In this document: in pieces, positions 54,905-64,000 of the stretch | Numbering within the stretch: the stretch's first letter is position 1 | Layout: each line of letters opens with the position of its first letter | Source: Dipteris shenzhenensis | Taxonomy: Eukaryota; Polypodiophyta; Polypodiopsida; Gleicheniales | Assembly (NCBI GenBank): GCA_047967505.1 | Contig: CM106541.1 | Length of the DNA: 64,000 nucleotides | Strand: one strand, 5' to 3' | The notes under the pieces: generated by a model | Databases searched by the model: none | Seen by the model: only the letters and a program-made list of their open reading frames with translations | What the model was told of the DNA's origin: nothing | Made by a program: the position numbers and the translations under genes

Positions 54905-55225
54905 TGACAAAACATGCGTGCCTCAGGATCTATGGAGCACTCTAAGGTGGATGGAACCTGTGTGGAAACATGATGAAGAGAGTGCTCATGACATGTACCT
55001 CAAGTCAATTAGGTTCCAAGATAGATAGCTTGGACTCTTAAAGAGAATCTTGAGATAGTGAAAAGTGCTTGATTGATATTACTTCAAATGAACCTCCCTT
55101 TTTATAGGTGAGGGTACTTACATCCATATGCTTGCTCACATGTGGGATATCTCCTCAATGCCATGTGGCAGCTTTTTCTTTACGCATACCTTTGCCTTTA
55201 ATCTATGGCACCACAACTCTCAACA
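54905..55225 (-). repeat. Element D 5' LTR
   Basis: It starts TGACAAAACATGCGTGCC on the plus strand and ends CAACTCTCAACA. Confidence 0.9.
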
Positions 55226-55478
55226 GAGGTGGCATAAAGAGGGAGGGGAGAGAGAGAGAGAGGAGTGAGGGGAGGGAGGGGAGGGAGAGAGAGAGAGAGA
55301 GAGCGAGAGATAGAGAGAGGGGGGTCCTAGCAACCGCGGTCCCTAGGGTGAGAGGAGTGAGGAAAGGGAGAAGAGAGAGAGAGAATGAGGGGAGGGAGAG
55401 GAGGGAGAGAGAAAGAAGGGGGAGGCAGCATAGAGAGGGAGGGAAGAGAGAGAGAGAGAGGAGTGAGGGGAGGGAGGG

Positions 55479-55521
<43 letters not shown>

Positions 55522-55890
55522 CCTGGCAGCCGTGGCCCCTAGGGTGAGAGGAGTGAGGAAAGAGAGAGGAGAGAGAGAGAATGAGGGGAGGGAGAGGAGG
55601 GAGAGAGAAAGAGAAGTGAGGAGGAATGAGGCAAGGAGAGAGAGAGAGAGAGAGAAAGTGAGGGGAGGAGAGGAGAGAGAGATAGAAGCCCCTAGCAGCT
55701 ATGGCCCCCAAGGATGAGAGGAGAGTGAGAGGAGTAAGGGAGGGAGAGGAGTGAGAGCGAGGAGGGAAGGGGAGGGGAGGAGAGAGAGAGAAGGAAGAGA
55801 GAGAGAGAGGACTCCTAGGGGCTGCGGCCCCCAGGTGAGAGAAGAGGGAAGGGTGTGGAGAGGAGTTAGAGTGGAAGTGGAGAGGGAAGG
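55226..55890. repeat. Purine-rich GA array, right part
   Basis: Continuation of the array at 47310-48910, split by element D. The GC core recurs at about 55323, 55520, 55688 and 55807 (for example CCTAGCAACCGCGGTCCCT), giving units of about 120-200 bp. Confidence 0.9.
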
Positions 55891-56269
55891 TACACAACTA
55901 GAGAGAGAGGGGTGAGAAGACGTGATGGAGAGGGAAACACTAGTAGAGAGAAGAGAGATATGCGACTAAAGAGGAAGCTCCATTAGAGAGAGAGAGAGAG
56001 AGCCCACTACATAGAGAAGAGGAGAGGAGTAGAGGGAGAGAGGTTGAATTCTTACAACTAAGAGTAGAATGACCCATGAGCAAGAGTGATAAACAAGAGC
56101 CTACCACAAGCAAGAGCGACAAATAAGAAGAGATGTATGAGAAGAATGAAGAGGAACCTACGAGAAGAAAGTATCAAGAAGAATGTTGAACACAAATTTG
56201 AATTCAAATTTATCTAGAAGAATGAATTCCAATTTCCCTCTCTTTTTTTAAAATTCAAATTTATTCGTG

Positions 56270-56560
56270 AGTGGGAGGAGTGGGCTAGTTTTTCTTATAT
56301 ATCATTCATTCTCATTCTCTCCTCATTTCATTGAAGCAACCAAGAGCGGAAGAGCAAGGATAAGCAGAGCACTTTTTTCAGGTACTTGCAATTCTTTTTC
56401 TTTACTCGCAATTCTATAATTCTTCTTGTAATTATTTTTCTTTACTTACAATTCTTTTTCAATTAGTTTCTTGTTAGAGTTTTCGAGTTCTATTTCAATT
56501 AATTTCTTATTGAAATTTGTGTTCTAAATTTGAAAAGAGAGATAGAGAGAAAGAGAGAGC
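56270..56560 (+). promoter_or_regulatory. Promoter-like module, copy 2
   Basis: TAGTTTTTCTTATATATCATTC at about 56285, a short leader with GAGCAAGGATAAGCAG, CAGGTACTTG at about 56378-56388, T-rich sequence, then AATTTGAAAAGAGAGA leading into a GA tract: the same order as 47104-47345. Confidence 0.4.
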
Positions 56561-56695
56561 TAGAGAGAGAGAGGAGACACAGAGACAGTGTGTGAGAGAG
56601 AGCAAGAGATTAAGAGAGAAAAGAAAGGAGGGAGAGAAAGTAGGAGAGAGAGAGAGAGAGAGACAGAGAGAGAGACAGAGAGAGAGAAAGAGAGT

Positions 56696-56746
<51 letters not shown>

Positions 56747-56775
56747 AAGAGAGGGAGGGAGGGAGAGAGATTGGA
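56530..56775. repeat. (GA)n-rich tract
   Basis: A 245-bp GA/GAAA purine tract with one long uninterrupted GA run near 56705-56745. Confidence 0.93.
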
Positions 56776-56779
56776 ATGT

Positions 56780-57880
56780 ATACTACAACTTGAAAACAAA
56801 GTTTTCTAAATTCCATTGAGCAATGCATAAGATAAGGGTCATGCAAGATACCTATATATAGAAAAGTCCCTAAACCCTCACCAAAGATGGCTACACCCAA
56901 GCAAACAATGGCCCACTACATGAGCTTCTCCACAACCCAAGGACACATGCCTAAATGAGAACACTAGGCATGGGTTAATGGGCCTCCAATCTTGTGCTAA
57001 AGTGATGCACACCCATTGGAGGGCATGTTCCATAACTTTTTTTTTTTTGTTGAAAATCAAACCGCATTGAAAATTTGGAATCCAAACGAGTGAGACTACT
57101 CCATGGTGGTCTTAAAACATTGATAGTTGTTGATATTGGTATTTAGATTCACCCTAAAATGGAAGAAGTTGAAAATGTGCAATTTGTGCATGTGCAAAGA
57201 TCTTTTAATAAATCTAACACTATTTACAATTTTGAATTGTTTCCTCTTCCATGCACTTTCTTGCTATATGGCTCATAAGCATGCCAAAGGTCATTGCATT
57301 TCATAATACATGGCATCAAAACCAATAGCGTGCCCTTTGACCTATTTTTGTTTTGAAGAATTTTAGGCCACATTGCACTTATTTGGGATATCCAATTTTG
57401 CTGACGTATAGCGCTAGAGGGGGGAAACTCAGAGGCTAAAAATTTTACTATTGCCATGAATTTTGAATTTTTAAACCTCCTACCCATCGAATCTTAGAAT
57501 ATTAAGTATTTGTAACCTACCCTCTCCCTACAAATGCCCTAAAATTCACACACACCTCGACATGACCTTGTGCAAACTTTGGTTTGGCATTGTCTTCTTT
57601 CAAGTAAGTTGTCTTCTATTCTTTGTTCGCCTCACAAGCTAGCTTCTCTGGGTCTATTCTAGAATGATGGTGGTCATGGAATCAATGGCAACATGCAGCT
57701 TGCCATGGATTGTCATGCGAACTGCAGCACTATGCTACCTACACGCTCACCTAGAGTCTAGTGACACGCGGAGCAAATGAGGAGAGAGACATAAGAGAGA
57801 GCCTACCACATGCCACACGAAATGTAAGACTATGCAGTTTGTACTTGGCTAGACGCTGATCCGAGGTCTGCTAACACACA
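56780..57880. other. Intergenic, no supported gene
   Basis: The minus frame 57224-57487 (87 codons) has no recognisable family. Confidence 0.4.
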
Positions 57881-57884
57881 GAGT

Positions 57885-58023
57885 AGATGAGGAGAGAGAG
57901 TGACCTAACAAAGAGAGAGAAAGGAGAGAGAGCAGAGAGAGCACACACACGTGCGTGCATGCACGAGAGATATATATATCTAAAAGAAGACAGAGAGAGA
58001 GGCATAAGAGATAGAGAGATAGG

Positions 58024-58054
<31 letters not shown>

Positions 58055-58125
58055 GACAAGGGAGAGGGAGGGAGAGACAAAGACATATATATATATATAT
58101 ATATATAACACACACACACAAACAT
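57885..58125. repeat. GA, AT and AC microsatellite cluster
   Basis: GA-rich sequence (57885-58080), then (AT)n at about 58085-58106, then (AC)n at about 58107-58120. Confidence 0.9.
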
Positions 58126-58129
58126 TATG

Positions 58130-59120
58130 TGCTATGTGCCACCACAAAACAAACACCCCTCACATCATAACGGTAAATTCAAATATGAGGATTGAATAGG
58201 CTAAGAATGCAATATGTGAAAGCTTGGGAATAGAAGTAAAACCGTTTAAAGAATGCAAATATGTGAAAACTAGTTAGCTGGTCCCTTCTCTCTACTCTTT
58301 GAATTCTAGAAATGGGCTTGGTATTGTAGATTATCTAAGGATGAAGCCTAGGCTCTCAATCATTGAGCACTTGGTATATGCACATCTTTTAATACACTTT
58401 GAATCATGTGGAACATTTTATAAAAGTTGTTAGGTAAGGTTTGAGGTTTTGGTTGTGGATCGAAGAAATCTCACTCGCATCTTATATTACTTATTCGCTT
58501 CGAGCCACCACTGGTTGACTATTGTCACAATGGGATTAAACATTGCAATAGTGTTCAACATGATAGAAACAAGAATCAACCATTCATGTAAACACATGCA
58601 CACACATAAACATAGACATGCACATGCATAGAGATGCATGTACAACAACACCAAATGCTCACATACATAGAGATGTACTCAGTCACATATGTTCAAATAA
58701 ACAACGCATACACATGTTAAATACATTTTCCATTTTTGAGCCCTTATCCCCCTTCCCTATCGATTTTTATTCTTGCTCCCATTGGCTGATGGCTTTTCCC
58801 CACACTTGATGAATTTCTTCCATCCAACATCATAGAAAAGTAAGCTTGAAACCCATCATTACTACTTGAGGCATCTAAAAGTCTACTAAACCATGATGCA
58901 TAACACATTAGCACAATAAGTGCTTCAAATTTTTTCTTCCTCTATTTCCTAAGTAGCACAATGAGATTGATACTAAATTTATGGCACAATCACAACACTG
59001 GTCTTGAAACTTGAAATTTTATTTTCTTAAAATTTAGATCCCACCTTGAGACCCAGCGGAGCGGGTCTCTAACCCATCATAGACGAGTCATGCTACTCCT
59101 TCATTTAAAGCCCTTGCTCA
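58130..59120. other. Intergenic, no gene seen
   Basis: Only short frames; an ACACATGCACACACATAAACAT-like low-complexity stretch at about 58590-58630. Confidence 0.45.
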
Positions 59121-59122
59121 AT

Positions 59123-59304
59123 CCCCATAAATAGAGAAAGGCAAAACAAACTCTTAAGGAATCAAAAAAAGTCATCAATCATACCAAACAAGTTCTCATG
59201 CACTACCTCTCAACCCCATAAATAGAGAAAGGCAAAACAAACTCTTAAGGCATTAAAAAAAGTCATCCATCATATCAAACGGGTTCTCATGCACTACCTC
59301 TAAA
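59123..59304. repeat. Tandem duplication, 91-bp unit
   Basis: Two copies start CCCCATAAATAGAGAAAGGC at 59123 and 59214 and end TGCACTACCTCT, with few differences. Confidence 0.93.
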
Positions 59305-59845
59305 ATAAGTCCGACAAGTCATTCACCCTCCTACTGGGTCTTCTCTATTCGCTCTCCCTATTCTCCCTCACCATACATGCGCTCGGACTCCAATCAATTG
59401 GACATCAATCCGAATTTTGTGAGAAAAATTCATGTGCCCTCCTCTTTGTGCCTCTCCCGCTCTCCCTCTCGATCACTCCCCCTCTCTTCATTAATTATTC
59501 ACTTTGTTTTTATATTTGATTAACCTATGACTCTAGGCAATTAGTTAGCTTAGCGGGCTAAGAGAAAGAGGAGTGTGAGGAGGAGGTGGTTGAGGAGAAG
59601 CAACTGAGAAGGTAGGGCTGGGAGGTGGCATAGAAGGGCTAAAAGAGAGAGAGAGAGAGAGGGGGGGGGAGGGGGGGAGTCGAGCAACTAGGAGATGATA
59701 GCCGACTAAAAGGCCAAGATATATAGAGGCAAAGAGGGGCTTCGACAAGGTTCAAGCATGAGCTCAATACCTTAATGCATGGGCTTCCGACCTTAGTTTA
59801 ATTCTTCATGTGCCTCCCTCTCTTAATACAAATGGATGAATAAAA

Positions 59846-59930
59846 GTCATTTGGGCCCCTACTTGCCTAATTGACATGGAATTTTTTTCATTTGGGTCCC
59901 TACTTGCCTAATTGACATGGAAATTCCGAC
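59846..59930. repeat. Tandem duplication, about 41-bp unit
   Basis: CATTTGGGYCCCTACTTGCC plus TAATTGACATGGAA occurs twice in succession. Confidence 0.9.
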
Positions 59931-60014
59931 ATGATGGAATCACCACTATTAGTTTTACATTTAAATTTAGCGAATGGACCTGAGTTTACAACGTAATGTC
60001 AATTGTGCTTCCCC

Positions 60015-60235
60015 CCCCTCTCATCTTTGCAGAATTCATTCAAACATACATTGCCACATGCACTTATTCACCACTTATTCATCTTTGCTCCCTAAGTGTG
60101 CTTTCCTCTCATCTTTGGAGAATAACTTCAAACATACGTTGCTTGCCACACGCACTTATTCACCACTTATTCATCTTTGCCACATGCACTTATTCACCAC
60201 TTATTCATCTTTGCTCCCTGTTCGCATCTATGCTC
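60015..60235. repeat. Irregular tandem repeat of TTATTCACCACTTATTCATC
   Basis: The word ACTTATTCACCACTTATTCA with TCTTTGC occurs three times (about 60061, 60153, 60187), with CTCATCTTTG.AGAAT.....TCAAACATAC before two of them. Open frames merely read the repeat. Confidence 0.88.
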
Positions 60236-60492
60236 CCCACAAATTAATTGGCTAGTTTTGATCCATTAGAGGATTAAATGATCTATGTAATTTATTTTTG
60301 CCTTGATTAACTTACGTTTCTCTATGCCTTAATTTATTGCGTAAACTATGTTAAGGGGGCTTTCCCAAACTTTCAAGAAAAGGATCTAACTCAAAACCTT
60401 CCTCTTCTCATTTGTGAGCCCTACCACTAAGTTCTAAAGTAATATCACACAACCTTCTATACTTCTATACTATTTCTTAAGGAGGGAGGGAG

Positions 60493-60565
60493 GCAAGAAT
60501 GTCCCACATGTCATGTGGAGAGGGAGTTACAAGAATGTGCCACATGTCATGTGGAGAGGGAGTTG
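60493..60565. repeat. Tandem duplication, about 37-bp unit
   Basis: CACATGTCATGTGGAGAGGG plus AGTT occurs twice; CACATGTCATGTG itself is nearly palindromic. Confidence 0.88.
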
Positions 60566-61790
60566 AAGGGGAGCTTTTAAGGAGACTAGAACTTGGGAAG
60601 AAGTAGAAGGAGGTTTGGATAGGACAAGGCACATTTTGAAATTTGAATTTGGTGCTCTGTCTTCTCGGTTGATCACCTGCCCTGCATTGCCTTGCAGCCC
60701 ACGACTCCTACAAGAGAAAGGCTTTAGTGATTTCTCCCCTTGCCTCGTTAATCTACTATAGCCACCCACTCCCTTGCATTCAATTTGCCATGAACTTTTT
60801 GCAAGCCTGAGAGACTCCTCACCCCATAAGCAAGACATGAACGACAGCTTGCAAGCAAAGAACAAGGGCCAAGTTTTTGAGCACATGATATCTCTCCTTA
60901 ACGATGCGAGGGATTGGACTATAACTATCTATCCATTTTTCTCCCCGTTGATGAATGTACCCGGTTTTACTCGCCAATGTATTGAGTGTTCTCTTGCGTT
61001 TTCTTTATTTATCATGCAGGAGTTTGATCTAGAGGAGTTTGATGCTAGAGACCTTCAATGTCGTTCTTGGGCACGGTTGTGAAGGGGAACGTCCTCCACC
61101 TACTCACTGCTACTTCCTTCCAGGCTTGCTAAGTCCCTGAATTCCTTTTTCTCAGGACTTTACCAAGCTTGAAGGAATTTGCCAACCTAGAGATTGCACT
61201 TACCCGTCCAATTCCATGCTCCAAGTCTCTGAGCTTGGATTTGCCCTCTCAAGTGGAAAATACTCCCCTTTAGCATGACCCCCTCAAAATTGGTAGAGAG
61301 AAGGAATTTCCTCCCATGGGTGGTGATGTACAAAGTGTGCTGGCGGGATACACTAGCAATGATGGAGAAAGTGGGACAGAGTAGATATGGTGTCCATATC
61401 GTTGGGAGGGCAGGAAGAGGGGAAGTTGTCTGAAAATGTGGTAGTAGTGGGAAGGTTCAAAGCGATGGTGAGGGGGGGGTAATCAACGGCAGTGGGGAAC
61501 GGAGGTCTAGAGGTTGGAACAGTGGTGGATACAGCACCATGGCTACTGACGGTGGGAGCGAGAACAATGGGAATAGGGAGCTTCTAAGGGTGGTGGAGCT
61601 AGGGGATGAGACGGACGTGAGAGGTTTGTCATTGTTGTGATGTGTAGGATTTGCAGCTACGCATTTGATCACAAGTTGCAAGTTGCTCCTTCCATCAAAT
61701 CCATCCTAGAAAAAATTCACCTGAAATTTCCAATCCAAGCTGTGAAGTCTCCCTCAGCCAAGGTAGACAAAGCAACTCACGCAAGCTCCA
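60566..61790. other. Intergenic with weak frames
   Basis: The plus frame 60774-61082 (102 codons, HSICHELFASLRDSS...) has no recognisable family. A G-rich stretch at about 61300-61620 contains GTGG/GGGA words. Confidence 0.35.
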
Positions 61791-62950
61791 CATGACAAAA
61801 GCAAATAAGAACCACTTGAACAACCCATGGCGAATCAAAGTCATGCAATGGATGCAGCCGATCTTCGCCAACCTTGCAGTCGAAGAGAATCACATATTGG
61901 AAAGCGCTATCAAACTTCAACCTCTATCTACCATTATCGAGAACATCTTGCAGTCTAGGAGATCTGATCAGAGGTGCCAGAATCAAGACCATGGATGGAT
62001 CCACAGACGTTTGTGTGCAGCAGTGTCATTTCCAAGTTTGCTCACAAGTTTTTTCGAAATGCAAAGAAATAACAGTTTTCTGATTTGCTGATGAAGTTGT
62101 AGCGGTTATCTCCTAACGGTTTCTCTTCTTGCCAAGGCAAAGTCAAGGAGTGATTCCAGTGCTTGATGGGTGCTGCATTCTCTAACATTCACGGGGAGGG
62201 AGAAGATTGGGAAGAACACAAGTGCTGAGCGAACCTCAAAAAGCTTGCAAGAATGTTGCTAGAGACAGTCGTGCTATCGGCAAGAGATCTGCCTCTCCCT
62301 TCATAGTTGCCTCACAAATCTTAGTAGCACCTAGCCCAGCCGAGCTTGAGAATTATTCATCACCACGTACCCCTGCAAACTGAGGCTCGACTAAAGAGAA
62401 GATCTCTTTGTAGACCCCTCGAACGACTACAAAAATGCTGAATTCTCCACTGCTCACAAACAGGGAGGTGGCAGATTTACGAGCAAGGCTATTGATGGAT
62501 CTGAGGAGCTAGCAATGGAGAGACAAGGAGGGCATGGTGGAGTCACTCAAGTCTATAATGATCCCTCCACTGTAGCTACAAAATATGGTGTGGCGCAAGA
62601 AACACTCAGGGCGTTGGCCAAGGACCTTGATACCCATCACCCCATCTTCTCTGAAATCTGCCGCGATATTTCAACACCAATGACCCGGGAAACTCCTTGG
62701 TCAATTTCTAGGAAAAGCTTGAGGTGGGGAGATCGCTGGTGCACAACTGCATGTAGCTCACTGGCTAGCACCCCATTTAGAAACTTCCCTACAACAAAGC
62801 CATCTCAAAGTTGAGACGGCTTTAGGCATTCTACATTTGCAGCATCTACATGCATACCATCTGCTTCTACCATCTGCTTCTACAATAGCAATAGAAGCTG
62901 CAAGAATCGGTCGATCCAATGACCTACTTACAAGGTGCCAGTGATTGAAA
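61790..62950 (+). other. Weak, broken reading frames of unknown nature
   Basis: The plus frames 61792-62091 and 62515-62814 and their neighbours are moderately protein-like (for example PSTVATKYGVAQETLRALAK at about 62566-62626), but stops are frequent and no family is recognised. They may be remnants of a gene or element, or chance. Confidence 0.25.
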
Positions 62951-64000
62951 TACATCTCTTCTCATGGAGTGGGTTAGTCAAGCTGATAGAACTAGAGGCC
63001 ATGCCACTACAGGGAATGATCAAGTCTAGAGGCAAGTTGGAGCAAATGTATAGCTAGTACTTGAGTTTGTGGTAGGTCTTGATGATATAGTTAGCCAAGT
63101 GAAGTTGCTTCTCTTCTCTGGCAAGGAGATGGTTGCAATAGTTGGAGGCATGGGTGCGATCATATAGATAATGCTGCATCCTTGGTGTAGGAGGCAAGCA
63201 GATAACAGTCATCATTGCCCATTACACTAACATTGAGGAGGCAAATGAACCATCCTTTGAGCTCTACAAATTAGCGATGGGATCAAGGGGGGTGCCTCCA
63301 AAGCCAGTGTTGGAAGATTTGTAGAGCAATGAGTATCACTAGCCATGGGACGATTCTTGGGTTGAAGAAGGTTTTTGAAAAAATTATTCGCTTCCTTAGC
63401 AATCCTACTTGCTTACCAAATTTTGCATTACTATGTCCCCTTAATTTTTTACAAAAATTGGAGTCAATGAGTTTGGTATTTTTCTTGACTTTGAAATTTA
63501 ATTGTTGTTGGGTGCCGAGTTTGATATCTATTGCTTCTATGAACATTGTCTCCAAATGTTTGTGGGAGGGCACCAAACGTGCAAAAAATTGTACAATGTG
63601 TTGCCCACTATTCAGGAGCTGAAGTGAATGGTTCTACCTTTGAATTAGGCAACTACATTTATGTCAATGTACACATCCAAGTGTTTATGCTTGAGCTAAC
63701 ATTATGCTAAAGTTGCATACATTGTCATTGCTTGAAACATTGGAGAGGATGCGAGAGGGAGAAAACACCTCAACCTCTTTATATACCCAACTAATCATGT
63801 GCCAACCATTTCCGTTTGCGGACATGTCCATATCCTACATAATCAGTACATAATGCATGCTTTTAATGTTGCCAAGAAGGGCACCACATGGTGGCAATGC
63901 CATGTCCCCTTATATTGAGCTTCTAAATTGACAATACTAAAATCGAATCAACTTCTTTAGTATCATAGTGGAGTGCACTGAGTTGAGCTAAGTAGAGATA
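62950..64000. other. Intergenic, no gene seen
   Basis: A short coherent plus reading at about 63195-63320 (VIIAHYTNIEEANEPSFELY) is all that stands out. Nothing could be assigned. Confidence 0.35.

Larger units (their letters stand above)
48911..55225 (-). mobile_element. LTR element D: non-autonomous, carries a LINE
   Basis: Two direct repeats of 324 and 321 bp (48911-49234, 54905-55225) bound 5.7 kb. The right one is preceded by GCTCTGATACCA, a perfect initiator-Met primer site on the minus strand, and the left one is followed by CCTCCCCTT, a polypurine tract on that strand, so the element is minus-oriented. Apart from the LINE at 51166-54708 the internal 2.1 kb has no recognisable gag or pol. 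It inserted into the purine-rich array. It needs enzymes from other elements, as LARD-type elements do. Confidence 0.85.

Noticed and set aside
61792-62950. A possible gene on the plus strand
   Set aside because: Frames are short with frequent stops in all three phases, and no motif supports a family; listed only as a weak region.
1-64000. tRNA, rRNA, organelle-derived or viral genes
   Set aside because: No cloverleaf, ribosomal, plastid or mitochondrial gene, or envelope-type frame was recognised by eye; a covariance-model search would be needed to exclude small RNAs.

Overview
The window is nuclear DNA of a land plant with a large, repeat-rich genome. The signs are Ty1/copia retrotransposons primed by initiator-Met tRNA, plant-type hAT transposases, a tonoplast-aquaporin exon, TTTAGGG-type telomere-like repeats and a 182-bp satellite. 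The style of the LINE and the many orphan reading frames would suit a non-flowering plant, but that is a weak inference. No intact protein-coding gene was found: everything recognisable carries stops, frameshifts or truncations. No tRNA or rRNA gene was recognised by eye. Layout: 0-6.2 kb holds hAT transposase debris interleaved with decayed gene fragments (kinase-like, coiled-coil plus RING-like, the last part of a TIP aquaporin). 6.2-11.2 kb is mostly intergenic, with one MITE and a copia tail. 11.2-21.1 kb is a nested retrotransposon stack resolved to the base: copia A (target duplication CTCTG) contains copia B (ATAAC), which contains an opposite-strand, internally deleted sister copy B' (TCACA), and a 799-bp fold-back element sits inside copia B's upstream LTR. 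21.2-24.3 kb is a hAT transposase remnant between two inverted arms of about 520 bp. 24.7-33.6 kb has unfamiliar decayed reading frames and many short local duplications. 33.8-39.8 kb, minus strand, is the most unusual stretch: a large broken gene whose central part reads like an N4/N6-type DNA methyltransferase, with a recognisable intron, a MITE inserted in its coding sequence, and two tandem 0.97-kb modules downstream. 40.7-41.2 kb is degenerate telomere-like sequence. 42.4-46.4 kb is a 182-bp satellite with a three-monomer higher-order repeat and an inversion near its left end. 46.4-48.9 and 55.2-56.8 kb are purine-rich (GA/GGGAGG) arrays; into them a non-autonomous LTR element (48.9-55.2 kb) has inserted, itself carrying a 5'-truncated LINE. 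56.8-64 kb is intergenic with small tandem duplications and a few weak reading frames. Many of the premature stops are TAG, and pairwise comparison of the copia copies shows repeated CAG-to-TAG change, the expected mark of cytosine methylation and deamination in silenced DNA. The genes do not form a pathway; the window records repeated insertion into, and decay of, older sequence.
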